The translations under genes were made by a program, and so were the position numbers. The notes below the pieces were generated by a model that did no database searches, was not told where the DNA came from, and saw nothing but the letters and a program-made list of their open reading frames with translations. 64,000 nucleotides of DNA, from assembly GCA_024072375.1 (NCBI GenBank), contig CP099617.1:477001-541000 (forward strand), written 5' to 3'. The DNA comes from Sphingomonadaceae bacterium OTU29LAMAA1 (GTDB lineage: Bacteria; Pseudomonadota; Alphaproteobacteria; Sphingomonadales; Sphingomonadaceae). The stretch's first letter is position 1; each line of letters begins with the position of its first letter. Shown piece by piece: positions 53,801 to 62,676 of the stretch.

Positions 53801-53991
53801 GTCGTGTCATCCTGCGGCGTCGCGTTCTCCATTCCCGGCACCGCATCGGCGAGCGGCTGCTGCTGCGGTGCGGCCGGAGTGGCCTGCGCCGGCGACGGCG
53901 AAGACTGCTGCGCGTGCGCGGACGTCGCGACGATGATCGCCATTGCAGCGGTGCCGGCGCGCAGGACGTGCCTGGTGCATCCCTTGATCAT
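50827..53991 (-). CDS. Large TonB-dependent receptor, second gene of the dctA operon
   Basis: The 1054-residue receptor has a signal peptide, a low-complexity Gln/Pro/Ala linker, a TonB box-like ADIVVVGSQIKG, a plug domain (VLLNGRRLVQHPTSQAGDGN, ILRDGAAAIYGTDAVAGVVNT) and a barrel ending LSVGKRF. Its ATG lies one base beyond the dctA stop, with GGGAGAG overlapping that stop as ribosome binding site. This places an outer-membrane receptor and a dicarboxylate symporter on one transcript. Confidence 0.9.
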   Translation of the reverse strand: MIKGCTRHVLRAGTAAMAIIVATSAHAQQSSPSPAQATPAAPQQQPLADAVPGMENATPQDDTTSGTAERAPQADADIVVVGSQIKGASATAALPVSVIDSAQIDATGAVSGDELFRSIPQAGDVTFNEANNAQTSNAARGDVNSINLRNLGVGNTLVLLNGRRLVQHPTSQAGDGNVPVLGYNANSLPVAGIERLEILRDGAAAIYGTDAVAGVVNTVTKTNFDGASLDYRFGFAEGTNRKELQLTGTAGHDFAEGRGNVSVFLDYTRRTAQRSSDQPYTATDNLLSYFADNPAFSSSLSPDGRATQSPWANLAVVGGPGTIRRGTTALTSSAGAFHTQSASNPGCVVTINQDVCYGTGTRATATTLRNERYDTRTGTTVTPSFNRYNTFLTGHYDVSDRLTLYTELGYYRAETQRLQPATINLNSIVIPSTNYWSPFGPTRFADGSLNPNRIPGLTNVPAAGLPVRLSTYRFVDAGLQRVDVTNTQARFLGGVKGKIGSFDFDSAILYSVAEATDTSDAINMTALQRSLALSTPDAYNPFSGGCSVTPSIGDCSPASQSTIDAIRFRLKRKDRTTLTLGDFKLSNANLIALPAGGLGIALGVEARHESQEDIRDPNLNGSITFTDAVAGERNLSNVAAVSPTPSTKGSRDVFSAFGELAVPVVSPEMGIPLIRRIDVQLAGRYEHYSDFGSVAKPKIAAAWDLVDGLRLRGSYSKGFRAPNLEQVNTVQYSRLGSNTDYYRCEADLRAGRIATYSACARGISYSIFVSGNRDLKPENSTNYTLGTVLEPKFLPRKYGKLTLTADFWSIKQVGIVGQFGPQNALVLDYLLRLQGSSNPNVVRAAATADDTPLFTGTGLAPVGAVTQINDQFTNLLPQTVQGVDLALIYNVRTAIGKFDLNINGARLTKFSRETPPGVQALFDARAAGQINAATPLTDATNLIKDRGRPKWRVTGSLTWSLSQVQVGAFANYIGDVNDTNFLDTNGNPFVVKGTTTFNLYAQYRVKGGAMDDTRFRIGARNIFDKQPPITADGYLGSLYVPYGRYWYLSVGKRF

Positions 53992-53992
53992 T

Positions 53993-55348
53993 TCACTCTC
54001 CCTGTACTGTGGTTATCGGCGCGGATCCGGCAGCCATGGCCACCGGTCCCCGCTCGTTGAGGGTTGCGTTGAGCAGCGGGAGGTCGAGCTTGCCCTCCCA
54101 GCGTGCCACGACGATCGCCGCGACCGCGTTGCCCACGAAGTTGGTGAGGCTGCGGCATTCGCTCATGAAGCGGTCCACACCCAGGATCAGCGCCATCCCG
54201 GCGACTGGAACCGAGGGAACGATGGACAATGTGGCGGCGAGCGTGATGAAACCGGCTCCGGTCACGCCGGCAGCCCCCTTCGACGAAAGCATGGCCACCC
54301 CGACCAGCAGCAGCTGATCGCCGATCGACAGGTCAACGCCGCATGCCTGCGCTATGAACAGCGCCGCCAGCGTCATGTAGATGTTGGTGCCGTCCAGATT
54401 GAACGAATAGCCGGTCGGCACCACCAATCCGACGACGCCGCGTTCGCAGCCGGCCGCCTCGAGCTTGCCGATCAGGTTCGGCAGCGCTGCCTCCGACGAG
54501 GAGGTTCCCAGCACGAGAAGCAGTTCGGCCTTGAGATAGACGATGAGGCGGATGACCGAGAAGCCATGGAGGCGCGCCACCACGCCGAGAACGCCGAGAA
54601 CGAAGATCAACGACGTCAGGTAGAAGGTGGCTACCAGCCCCCCGAGGTTGACCAGGCTTCCCGCTCCATACTTGCCGACGGTGAAGGCGATCGCCCCGAA
54701 CGCGCCGACTGGTGCGGCCCGCATGAGCAGGCCCACAATCCTGAACACCACCAGGTTGAGCCGCTCGATGACGTCGAGGATCGGCTCGGCCGGCTCCCCG
54801 ACGAGGCTCAGGGCCACGCCGAACAGGATCGCGACGAACAACGTCTGAAGGATGGATCCGGCAGTCAGGGCCGACACGAGCGTGTCAGGAATGACGGCCA
54901 TGAGGAAGCCGGTTATCGTCGTCTCGTGCGCCTTGCTCGCATAGTCGGCGACCGCGCCCGCATCGAGCGTCGCAGGATCGACGTTCATGCCCGCGCCCGG
55001 CTGCACCACGTTTCCGACGACGAGACCGATGATGAGCGCCAGCGTGGAGAAGAACAGGAAGTAACCGAACGCCTTGGCAGCGACCCGCCCGACCGTGCGG
55101 AGCTCACGAAGCCCCGCGATCCCACTCACCAGGGTGAGGAAGATGACCGGTGCGATGACCATCTTGACCAGCTTAATGAAACCGTCGCCGAGCGGCTTCA
55201 GCGCTTCGCCGGTCGCAGGCCAGAAATGTCCGACAACCGCCCCCAGAACGATGGCGAGCAGAACCTGCGCGTAGAGATGCTGATACCATCGCCTCGGCGC
55301 ACCGCCGCGGCTCGCATGGATACCCGGATTCTGGGTTGCGACCTTCAT
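53993..55348 (-). CDS. dctA: C4-dicarboxylate:cation symporter DctA
   Basis: The 451-residue protein is a DAACS-family symporter: [20 protein letters not shown] opening, [16 protein letters not shown], the serine-rich [11 protein letters not shown] hairpin, [19 protein letters not shown] and [19 protein letters not shown]. These are the conserved transport-site segments of DctA/GltP. It imports succinate, fumarate and malate in other proteobacteria. It is divergent from dctB-dctD, its usual two-component regulators. Confidence 0.92.
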   Translation of the reverse strand: MKVATQNPGIHASRGGAPRRWYQHLYAQVLLAIVLGAVVGHFWPATGEALKPLGDGFIKLVKMVIAPVIFLTLVSGIAGLRELRTVGRVAAKAFGYFLFFSTLALIIGLVVGNVVQPGAGMNVDPATLDAGAVADYASKAHETTITGFLMAVIPDTLVSALTAGSILQTLFVAILFGVALSLVGEPAEPILDVIERLNLVVFRIVGLLMRAAPVGAFGAIAFTVGKYGAGSLVNLGGLVATFYLTSLIFVLGVLGVVARLHGFSVIRLIVYLKAELLLVLGTSSSEAALPNLIGKLEAAGCERGVVGLVVPTGYSFNLDGTNIYMTLAALFIAQACGVDLSIGDQLLLVGVAMLSSKGAAGVTGAGFITLAATLSIVPSVPVAGMALILGVDRFMSECRSLTNFVGNAVAAIVVARWEGKLDLPLLNATLNERGPVAMAAGSAPITTVQGE

Positions 55349-55407
55349 ATCCTCCCTTTCGCGCCCCTTGTGAACGAGGCTGCGTCGTGCATGCTAGGAG
55401 CGGGAAC

Positions 55408-55424
55408 GAGGGGTGCCAAACATC
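55408..55424 (-). promoter_or_regulatory. Weak sigma-54-like element upstream of dctA
   Basis: The minus strand here reads TTGGCACCCCTCGTTCC. The -24 part (TTGGCAC) is good but the -12 GC is absent, so it is a weak candidate for a sigma-54 promoter. The alternative element at 55529-55545 fits both boxes better. Confidence 0.2.
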
Positions 55425-55527
55425 TAATCTCTCCCCGTAAATAGCTAGAAACTAACGATAATCTTTGGAGAGCGACGATGCGGCACTGCTCTGGGCGTGA
55501 AATGCAGGGCAACGGAGGCGCAAAAGT

Positions 55528-57318
55528 GTGCAACATTCTGCCCAAATGAGAATCGCCCGTCCGGCGTCGCTCATGCTCGCTCTGGGATGCCTCGCGGCCA
55601 CCGCGACGGCGGTCGGCAGCCGATGGTCGCATACCCGTGCGGACACGGTCGCGGACCGCGCGGCTGCGTCGCTCGCGCGGACGCATCTCGGCCTTCTCAC
55701 CAGCGAGCTGCAGAAGTTCAGGCTGCTGCCGCTCGTGCTTGCCGAGTACCCGGACGTCTCGGCGGCCTTGCGAAACGACGATCGAAACGCGGCCGGCCGG
55801 CTTGATCGGACCCTGGAGCTTCTCGCCGACCGGACGGACGCCGCCGCGATCTACGCCATCGCAGCGGACGGCCGTTCGGTCTCTGCGAGCAACTGGCGCC
55901 TTCCAACCACCTTCGTCGGCCAGGACTACGGCTTCCGTCCCTACTTCCGCAACGCGATGAGGCACGGCGGTGCCGAGCTGTTCGCTCTCGGCACCGTTAG
56001 TGGGCGACCGGGGCTCTATCTGGCCCGGCGCATCGACGACGGCTCGCGCGCTCTCGGCGTGATCGTGGTCAAGGTCGAGTTCGACCGGCTCGAGGCGATA
56101 TGGGCCCGCGCACCTGGCTCGACGATCGTGACCGACCAGCGGGGGGTTATACTCATCACCAGCGTACCGCAGTGGCGGTTCAGGCCTACGCGACGTCTCG
56201 ACGAGAATGCCTTGGAGGACGTGCGCCGCACGCGCCAGTACCGCCTCACCAGCTCATCGAGCGCGCCGGTGACCATCGACGGGCGCAACGCCACGCTCGT
56301 GACGGGTACGGATCCGCCCGAGTTCCGGGTCGCTGCAATCGGCGCGCCGCTCGCGGAGGGTCGGCTGATCCACTTCGCACCGCTGGCTCCAGCACTCGCC
56401 GCGGCCCGGTCGGTCGCCCTCATCTGGGCGATGGTCGCACTCATCATCGCGGGCATCGTGGGCGGTTTGGCAATCCGGATGGCGGAACGGCGCCGCTTCG
56501 CCAAGGAGGCGAGGGAGCGGCTGGAGGAGGAGGTCGTGCGGCGCACCGCCGAGCTGCGCGATGCGAATGCGCGCCTGATCGTGGAATCGAAGGAGCGTGA
56601 GGAGGCGGACCGGAGATACCGTTCGGCTCGGGAGGAACTGGCGCAGGCGAACCGTCTCGGCTCATTGGGACAGATCACCGCCGGCGTCGCACATGAGATC
56701 AACCAGCCGCTCGCGACGATACGCATGTTCGCGGAGAGCGGAACCAAGCTGCTCGACCGCAATGCGTCGGATGCCGCGAGGGAGAACCTGCAGTCGATCG
56801 TCGGACTGACGGAGAGGATCGGGACGATCACGGGAGAGCTGCGCGCCTTCGCGCGGCGCCGCACTCCGGTCAGCGGGACAACCTCACTCGGTGCCGTCGT
56901 CGACGGCACGCTGCTCCTCGTCGGCGAACGCGCACGGGGCATCGTCGATGCAAGGCTCACAGGCGAGCAGCGTGGATGGCATGTGGCCGCCGACCGCATC
57001 CGTCTCGAACAGGTGCTCGTGAACCTCGTCCAGAATGCGCTTGATGCCGTGGCGGCCGAGGCCGATCCCATCATCGTCATCGAGGTGGAGGATGCCGGAT
57101 CGAACCGCGTCCGCCTCAGCGTGGCCGACAATGGATCCGGCATCGATCCCGCCCTCGACGACACTCTCTTTACGCCGTTCGCCTCCGCCAAGCCGGACGG
57201 TCTCGGACTTGGACTGGCGATTGCGAGGGACATCGTCCGCGAACTCGGTGGCGACCTCGTGCTCGTTCCAGGGCGAGCCAGAGGCGCCGCGTTCACCCTG
57301 ACATTGGGAAGAGCATGA
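55528..57318 (+). CDS. dctB: Sensor histidine kinase DctB
   Basis: The 596-residue kinase has two membrane segments enclosing a periplasmic sensor domain (VGQDYGFRPYFRNAMRHG, dCache type), then the H-box VAHEINQPLATIRMFAESG with candidate His389, the N-box LVQNALDAV, VADNGSGID and GLGLGLAIARDI ATP-binding motifs. The start is set at GTG 55528 with GGAGG 9 bases upstream; ATG 55546 has no such site. It overlaps dctD by 4 bases and diverges from dctA. Confidence 0.92.
   Translation: MQHSAQMRIARPASLMLALGCLAATATAVGSRWSHTRADTVADRAAASLARTHLGLLTSELQKFRLLPLVLAEYPDVSAALRNDDRNAAGRLDRTLELLADRTDAAAIYAIAADGRSVSASNWRLPTTFVGQDYGFRPYFRNAMRHGGAELFALGTVSGRPGLYLARRIDDGSRALGVIVVKVEFDRLEAIWARAPGSTIVTDQRGVILITSVPQWRFRPTRRLDENALEDVRRTRQYRLTSSSSAPVTIDGRNATLVTGTDPPEFRVAAIGAPLAEGRLIHFAPLAPALAAARSVALIWAMVALIIAGIVGGLAIRMAERRRFAKEARERLEEEVVRRTAELRDANARLIVESKEREEADRRYRSAREELAQANRLGSLGQITAGVAHEINQPLATIRMFAESGTKLLDRNASDAARENLQSIVGLTERIGTITGELRAFARRRTPVSGTTSLGAVVDGTLLLVGERARGIVDARLTGEQRGWHVAADRIRLEQVLVNLVQNALDAVAAEADPIIVIEVEDAGSNRVRLSVADNGSGIDPALDDTLFTPFASAKPDGLGLGLAIARDIVRELGGDLVLVPGRARGAAFTLTLGRA
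55529..55545 (-). promoter_or_regulatory. Sigma-54-like promoter element facing dctA, overlapping the dctB start
   Basis: The minus strand reads TTGGGCAGAATGTTGCA, which has the GG and GC of a -24/-12 promoter at the correct N10 spacing and the TTGCA box. It points to dctA, 180 bases away. Doubt remains because the paired DctD lacks the sigma-54-contact motif. Confidence 0.4.
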
Positions 57319-58661
57319 TGACATCGCCCATCGGCCAGACCGTGCTGTTCGTCGAGGACGACGAACCCCTCCGCAGAGCCACCACGCAGGCGCTCGAACT
57401 CGCCGGCTTCTCGGTCAGATCGTTCGCCGGGGCGGAACCCGCCTTGGCGGTGATATCCGCGCGGCTGGACGGTGTGGTCGTATCCGACATCCGCATGCCG
57501 CGGATGGATGGCCTGCAGCTCCTCAAGGAGGTCCGCGCCATCGATGAGGATCTGCCCGTCATCCTCGTGACGGGACACGGTGACGTACCGATGGCCGTGT
57601 CCGCCCTTCACGACGGAGCCTTCGACTTCCTGACGAAGCCTTTCTCCACAGACCACCTGATCTCAGCCATCAACCGTGCGCTGGAGCGGCGTGGCCTGCT
57701 CATCGAGAACCGGCGGCTGAAGGCCACGATCGAGTCTAGCGAGGGCGATAGCCCCATGATCGGACAATGCGAGGCGATGATTGAGGTGAAGGACACGATC
57801 CGGCAGCTCGCGCATGCGGACGTCGATGTCCTGATCGAAGGCGAGAGCGGCACCGGCAAGGAGCTCGCCGCCCTTATGCTGCACCGGTACGGCCCACGAC
57901 GCACCCGCCCCTTCGTCGCCGTGAACTGCTCGATTCTTCCGCCCGACACCGCCGCGATCGAACTGTTTGGGCACGCAGCCAACACGATGCCACACACGCG
58001 GGCCTCACGGGTTGGCCAGATCGCCACTGCGAACGGCGGAACCCTGCTGCTCGACGACATCGACACTCTGGCGCCTGCCGTTCAGACCGCCCTTCTCAGG
58101 GTCATCGAGGAGCGCGAGGTCCAACCAATAGGAGCGGAACGGGCCGATGCCGTGAACCTGCGGGTTGTGGCCACCAGCAGGATAGATCTAGCCGAGGCGG
58201 CCGCCGAGGGCCGTTTCCGGGAGGATCTCTACCATCGCCTCGCCGTGACCCGGCTACGCCTACCCGCCGTCCGTGAACGCGAGCAGGATCGCCTCCTCCT
58301 GTTCGCCTTCTTCGCGGAGCAGGCGCGCGTGCAGTTTGCGCGCCCGCAATACACCATGACGGACCTCGAGCGCAGCCGCCTGCTCATGCACCAGTGGCCG
58401 GGGAACGTCCGCGAACTCCGCAACTATGCCTTTGAACGCGTGTTGGCATTCCAAGGAGCGGCGAGTAGTCTCACGGATGAGCAAGACCTCGCCAGCCGGG
58501 TCGCTGAGTTTGAGATTACCGTCATCACGGATGCACTCCGGGCGACCCGCGGCAGCGTCACGCGGGCGATGGACGTCCTGAAGATCCCGCGAAAGACGCT
58601 CTACTACAAAATGACGCGCTACGGCATCGACCCTGACGTGTTCCGATCTCAAATGCGCTAG
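57315..58661 (+). CDS. dctD: DctD-like response regulator with degenerate sigma-54 contact loop
   Basis: The 448-residue protein has a receiver domain (phosphoacceptor Asp58 in VVVSDIRMPRMDG, Lys108 in LTKPF), an AAA+ domain (Walker A GESGTGKE at 176-183, Walker B TLLLDDID near 243-250, EGRFREDLYHRL arginine-finger region) and a C-terminal Fis-type helix-turn-helix (RGSVTRAMDVLKIPRKTLYYK). The loop that normally contains GAFTGA reads ANTMPHT (residues 222-228), and Walker B has DD instead of DE. It is coupled to dctB. Confidence 0.9.
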   Translation: MMTSPIGQTVLFVEDDEPLRRATTQALELAGFSVRSFAGAEPALAVISARLDGVVVSDIRMPRMDGLQLLKEVRAIDEDLPVILVTGHGDVPMAVSALHDGAFDFLTKPFSTDHLISAINRALERRGLLIENRRLKATIESSEGDSPMIGQCEAMIEVKDTIRQLAHADVDVLIEGESGTGKELAALMLHRYGPRRTRPFVAVNCSILPPDTAAIELFGHAANTMPHTRASRVGQIATANGGTLLLDDIDTLAPAVQTALLRVIEEREVQPIGAERADAVNLRVVATSRIDLAEAAAEGRFREDLYHRLAVTRLRLPAVREREQDRLLLFAFFAEQARVQFARPQYTMTDLERSRLLMHQWPGNVRELRNYAFERVLAFQGAASSLTDEQDLASRVAEFEITVITDALRATRGSVTRAMDVLKIPRKTLYYKMTRYGIDPDVFRSQMR

Positions 58662-58761
58662 AAAGCCGGCGTCGAAAACTGAGCATCGTTTGAAGATGAA
58701 TGAATGTCCGAAATCGAGGAGCGGGAAAGGAGCGTGAATGTCTGCTCGTGGGTCAGTCGGT

Positions 58762-59697
58762 TTAAACCGATAAACAAGCTTTGAGAAATCTCGCTTGTTC
58801 GGCGAACGCTGCCTCCGTTTCTGGGCAATCCGCAAAAGCCCAGAAAGCATGCGGCATACCCTCGTAGACGAACAGATCGGCCTTATTGCCTGCTGCGCGC
58901 AGGGCTAGATGAAAGCGCACCGTCTGGCTGAGAAGCACGTCGCGCGTGCTCGACATCAACAACGTCGGCGGCAACCCATCCAAGGGTCCATAGATAGGCG
59001 ACATCAGGGGATCATGTCGGTCGGCCGACCCGACGTACGGCGCCACGACCTCGGTCAACGCCTTGTTCGGAAGCAGCGGGGGCAAATATCCCTCGATATC
59101 GCCCGAAAGTGCCATGTCGCCAGACCCGGAGAATATGCCTGCGCCTGCTGGCAGTGGCAGCCCTTCGCTCTTCAGTCGCGCGAGCAACTGCCCGCACAAC
59201 ACTGCGCCGGCCGACGTGCCGAAAATGGCGACTTGGTCAGGCCTGCGCGTCACGATCGCGGCGCGATAGGCGGCTAGGGCATCGTCCACTGCGGCGGGAT
59301 AAGGCGCCTCGGGCGCGAGCCGGTACAACACCGACGCCACTGGAATGCCCGTGAGGTCGGCAATGGGAATAGACTCGACGATCGAGCCCGAATTCAACGT
59401 AAAACCGCCGCCATGGAAGTTTAGGAGCAAGAGGCCTGCCGGATCTGGTGTCATCCCGTCCGGAGTGACCATATGGATCGGCACGCCACCAAGCACGTCC
59501 GGTCCGACCGTGACGGCGTGGCGGCCAGCCCTCGCCTGCACAACGGCACTCATCATCGCGTCCGCGAAGGCACGCTGTTGCATTAGGCTCATTTCCGGCT
59601 GCGGTTGCGCAATCATTGCGAGTAGCGGAGCGAGTGCGGCCTGAGCAGCTGAACTGACCGTTGGCGCAAGAGGGGGCTGCGGGAAGGCGTCGGCCAT
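58762..59697 (-). CDS. HSL-type alpha/beta hydrolase
   Basis: The 311-residue protein has NFHGGGFTLNSG (oxyanion hole), GTSAGAVLCGQLL (nucleophile Ser), SSTRDVLLSQT (Asp) and GMPHAFW (His). It is divergent from another HSL-type hydrolase at 59783, and an operator-like 17-mer lies between the two. It lacks a signal peptide, so it is probably cytosolic. Confidence 0.88.
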   Translation of the reverse strand: MADAFPQPPLAPTVSSAAQAALAPLLAMIAQPQPEMSLMQQRAFADAMMSAVVQARAGRHAVTVGPDVLGGVPIHMVTPDGMTPDPAGLLLLNFHGGGFTLNSGSIVESIPIADLTGIPVASVLYRLAPEAPYPAAVDDALAAYRAAIVTRRPDQVAIFGTSAGAVLCGQLLARLKSEGLPLPAGAGIFSGSGDMALSGDIEGYLPPLLPNKALTEVVAPYVGSADRHDPLMSPIYGPLDGLPPTLLMSSTRDVLLSQTVRFHLALRAAGNKADLFVYEGMPHAFWAFADCPETEAAFAEQARFLKACLSV

Positions 59698-59742
59698 GAA
59701 ATGTCCTGCTCTATCGGTTCGGGCTACTCAACGTCATAGTTT

Positions 59743-59759
59743 ATGGTATCGATGTCAAT
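59743..59759. promoter_or_regulatory. LacI-type operator-like site 1
   Basis: ATGGTATCGATGTCAAT is the exact reverse complement of the sequence at 62677-62693. It is a near-palindrome with a central CG, as LacI-family operators are. It lies between two divergent hydrolase genes, one of which is co-transcribed with a LacI-family gene. Confidence 0.6.
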
Positions 59760-59782
59760 CTGCACAATGGAGGGGATGGGGC

Positions 59783-60646
59783 ATGGCCGAAGCCGAACCC
59801 ACGATGAGGGATCTGCCAGCACTACGCGAAGCAATGGCGGCGCAGGGCCGCATACGTCCTGCGGCCGAGGTGGTGGTCGAAAGTCATCAGGCGGATGCCG
59901 TGCCGCTGCGGATCTATCGGCCGATTGGCGCGGCAGTGGCAGATCGTCCGCTTCTGGTGTTTCTGCACGGCGGCGGTTGGGTCCTTGGTGATCTGGATAC
60001 GCATGACGCATGCTGCCGGCAACTTTGCGTGGCGGCGGACTGCGCAATCCTCGCTGTCGGCTATCGCTTGGCGCCCGAGCATCCGTTCCCAGCCGCACTG
60101 GACGATGTGATGACGGCATGGCGCTGGACGCGGGCCCAGGCGAAGGTGCTCGGTTTTGATCCGCGCTGCGTCGCGATCGGGGGAGAGAGCGCGGGCGCGA
60201 ACCTGGCGGCGGCGGTGACGTTCGTCCTGCGCGACGGAGGCGCAGACCAGCCGCTGTTCCAGTTCCTCGTACACCCGCCCACGGACCTGCGCTTGGAGCA
60301 GCCGAGTATCGACACTGTGCCTGGGATGAGCCGGTCGTTCCTGGGCGAATGTGTTGCTGCCTATGCCGGAAGGGCGTCGCTCGACGACCCGCGGCTGTCG
60401 CCGCTGCGCGCCACTGACCACGCGGGCCTCGCCCCCGCAGTCGTCATCACCGTCGCCAACGATCCGCTACGCGACGACGGCGAACATTACGCTTTGGCAT
60501 TGGCGCGCGCGGGCTGCGATGTCGGTGTGCAGCGCCTGCCGGACTTGCCGCATGGATTCATGTTCTTGCCCGCGACCCTGCCGGAAATTGCGGCATCGTT
60601 CCACTTGCTCGGCGATCGCATCGCGCGATACTTCCAAACGCTGTGA
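59783..60646 (+). CDS. HSL-type alpha/beta hydrolase, co-transcribed with the LacI gene
   Basis: The 287-residue protein has FLHGGGWVLGDLDTHD, the nucleophile elbow GGESAGANLAAA, ANDPLRDDG (Asp) and DLPHGFM (His), the classical bacterial HSL-family pattern. GGAGGGG lies upstream of ATG 59783. Its TGA overlaps the GTG start of the LacI gene. Confidence 0.9.
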   Translation: MAEAEPTMRDLPALREAMAAQGRIRPAAEVVVESHQADAVPLRIYRPIGAAVADRPLLVFLHGGGWVLGDLDTHDACCRQLCVAADCAILAVGYRLAPEHPFPAALDDVMTAWRWTRAQAKVLGFDPRCVAIGGESAGANLAAAVTFVLRDGGADQPLFQFLVHPPTDLRLEQPSIDTVPGMSRSFLGECVAAYAGRASLDDPRLSPLRATDHAGLAPAVVITVANDPLRDDGEHYALALARAGCDVGVQRLPDLPHGFMFLPATLPEIAASFHLLGDRIARYFQTL

Positions 60647-61671
60647 CTACCACAATCCCCTCAAAGCCGGGCTCGGCCCCGCGGCCGACGATGGCGACGA
60701 TCGCCGAGCTGGCCGGCGTGTCGAAGATAACCGTGTCACGCGCGCTGGGCGGCAGTGAACTGGTCCGCCCCGAGCTGCGCGAGCGGATCGCCGGGATCGC
60801 GCGCGAGGCGGGCTATCGTATGAACGTCGCGGCCCGGGCGTTGCGGACGCGGCGTAGCCGGACGATCGCGCTGGTGATCGAGCGTCTGGTGGCGGGCGAC
60901 CGGCCGATCTCCGACCCGCTTATTCTGGCGATCATTGGCGGACTACTAGAAACGCTGACCCCCGCCGGCCAAGCGATGCTCGTGACGTCCAGCGACCATT
61001 TTCTGGACAGCCAGGTGGTCGACGCTGACGGGATCGTGATGGTGGGGCAGGGGGCTGGTGGCCAGCGCGCACGGACTGTCGCCGCGCAAGGATTGCCGAT
61101 TGTCGCCTGGGGCGAGCGCCTGCCGAACAGCGACCTGATCGTGATCGGCAGCGACAACCGGTTGGGAGGTCGGTTGAGCGCGCAACACTTGATCGACACT
61201 GGGCGCCGGCAGCTAGTGTTTCTAGGGAACGGCGATCATCCCGAGGTCGCTGCGCGGCTGGAGGGCGTGCGCGATATCGTCGCCACGACGCCAGCGATGA
61301 TCGCCGCAATCGTACCCTGCGATTTCTCACGGCTCGAAGGCGCGGCGGCCGTGCGTCGCCTGCTTTCGGAGGGTGTCGCCTTCGACGGCATCATCGCCGC
61401 CAGCGACTTCATCGCGGCGGGCGCCTGCGACGCGCTGCTGGAGGAGGGACGCCGCGTACCCGACGATGTCGCGGTCATGGGCTTCGACGATATCGCCGTC
61501 GCCGCCAACAACCGGCCGCCTCTGACCTCGATCCGTCAAGACTGGTCGCGGGCAGGGCGGCTGCTCGGCGAGACGGTGCTCGCGCTGATCGAGCAACCCG
61601 ATGCGTTTTCTCCGCCCGAGCGCCTTCCGGTCGAGCTGATCGTCCGCGAGAGCACGGCGCAGGTCGTCTAG
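60643..61671 (+). CDS. LacI-family transcriptional regulator
   Basis: The 342-residue protein begins with an unusual 16-residue extension and then the LacI DNA-binding helix-turn-helix (MATIAELAGVSKITVSRALGGSELVRPELRERI, hinge region RMNVAARALRTRRS) and a periplasmic-binding-like core with the C-terminal VAVMGFDDIAVAANNRPPLTSI. The start GTG 60643 overlaps the hydrolase TGA. It probably represses the hydrolase and TonB receptor genes nearby through the shared 17-mer. Confidence 0.92.
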   Translation: MTTTIPSKPGSAPRPTMATIAELAGVSKITVSRALGGSELVRPELRERIAGIAREAGYRMNVAARALRTRRSRTIALVIERLVAGDRPISDPLILAIIGGLLETLTPAGQAMLVTSSDHFLDSQVVDADGIVMVGQGAGGQRARTVAAQGLPIVAWGERLPNSDLIVIGSDNRLGGRLSAQHLIDTGRRQLVFLGNGDHPEVAARLEGVRDIVATTPAMIAAIVPCDFSRLEGAAAVRRLLSEGVAFDGIIAASDFIAAGACDALLEEGRRVPDDVAVMGFDDIAVAANNRPPLTSIRQDWSRAGRLLGETVLALIEQPDAFSPPERLPVELIVRESTAQVV

Positions 61672-62600
61672 CGTTCGCAGAGGTGCGCACTGAAATGCGC
61701 AGCCATGAGGGCGAAGGCCTCCTGCGATTCGGGCAGCAGGGTGTCGACGTGATGCGCGTGCCACAGGCCGTCGAACAGGACGAACCGTGCGTCGACATCG
61801 GCTGCGAGTAACCGCCGGTGCATGACTGCGACGCTGCTCGCCGCAAAGTCGCGGGTGCCCGTGATGAGCAAAGTCGACGGGAAAGCGGCGAGCATCGTCG
61901 GATGGTCGCCGGGGAAGACGAGCGGATCATGTGGATCGCTGCCGTCGAAATAGGGCAGGTCGTGCATACGCTGAATGTCCGCGGCGCCGGGCAGCCCGTT
62001 AAGTTGCCCCGCCAGCGCCAGCGTATCTCCGCCGACATCGACACCCGAACCATGCAGCAGCGCGATCGCCTGCGGCACCGGCCGTCCTTCGGCAGCGAGC
62101 CGCGCGACGAGTTGCGCGGTCAGATACGCGCCGGCCGAACAACCATAGATGCCGATCGGCTCGTCCGCCTCCGCTAACAACGCGGCATACACAGCGAGTG
62201 CGTCGTCGACCGCCGCGGGAAACCGATGTTCGGGTGCGAGGCGATAGTCGACCGCAACAACGCGCATGCCCGTCGTCGCCGCGACCGGCACCGCCTCTAG
62301 CACCGCACCGGCACCGGCGCCCCAAAGGAAGGCGCCGCCGTGCAGGCAGATCAGCACACCCTTACACCTCACCCCCGCCGGCGCGACGTCATGCACCGGC
62401 ACACCGCCGATCGTGCGGGCGACGACTTCCACTGGATAGGAGCGGAGTGCCTCTTCAAGCCGCGCAGAATTGATGGCGTCATAGTGACGGCGGCGACCCT
62501 CGATATCCTTCGGCAGCGCGGTCGGCTGACGGACAACCGTATCGAAGTGAATGCGGGCAGCCGGGCTGACCCAACCAGCTAATTCGGGAGGGGGGATCAT
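61668..62600 (-). CDS. HSL-type alpha/beta hydrolase
   Basis: The 310-residue protein has CLHGGAFLWGAGAG (oxyanion hole), GCSAGAYLTAQLV (nucleophile Ser), TGTRDFAASS (Asp) and GLWHAHH (His). It converges with the LacI gene, overlapping its last codon, and is divergent from the TonB receptor. It is the third such hydrolase in 4 kb. Confidence 0.88.
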   Translation of the reverse strand: MIPPPELAGWVSPAARIHFDTVVRQPTALPKDIEGRRRHYDAINSARLEEALRSYPVEVVARTIGGVPVHDVAPAGVRCKGVLICLHGGAFLWGAGAGAVLEAVPVAATTGMRVVAVDYRLAPEHRFPAAVDDALAVYAALLAEADEPIGIYGCSAGAYLTAQLVARLAAEGRPVPQAIALLHGSGVDVGGDTLALAGQLNGLPGAADIQRMHDLPYFDGSDPHDPLVFPGDHPTMLAAFPSTLLITGTRDFAASSVAVMHRRLLAADVDARFVLFDGLWHAHHVDTLLPESQEAFALMAAHFSAHLCER

Positions 62601-62612
62601 GCATCATGCCTT

Positions 62613-62626
62613 TGCTATCGATGACA
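62613..62626. promoter_or_regulatory. LacI-type operator-like site 3 (variant)
   Basis: TGCTATCGATGACA has the same near-palindromic centre as the two exact sites (TATCGAT with flanking TG and CA). It lies about 50 bases left of the exact site 2. It is a weaker match. Confidence 0.35.
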
Positions 62627-62676
62627 TCATATCGCCGAAAACGGTCTTGCCACTCGTAAACGTCTGACATCGCCAT

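Noticed and set aside
53759..55444. Plus-strand frame of 561 codons over dctA
   Set aside because: Antisense to a clear DctA sequence; its product is a hydrophilic low-complexity string.
56016..57656. Minus-strand frame of 546 codons over dctB/dctD
   Set aside because: Serine/arginine-rich shadow of well supported genes.
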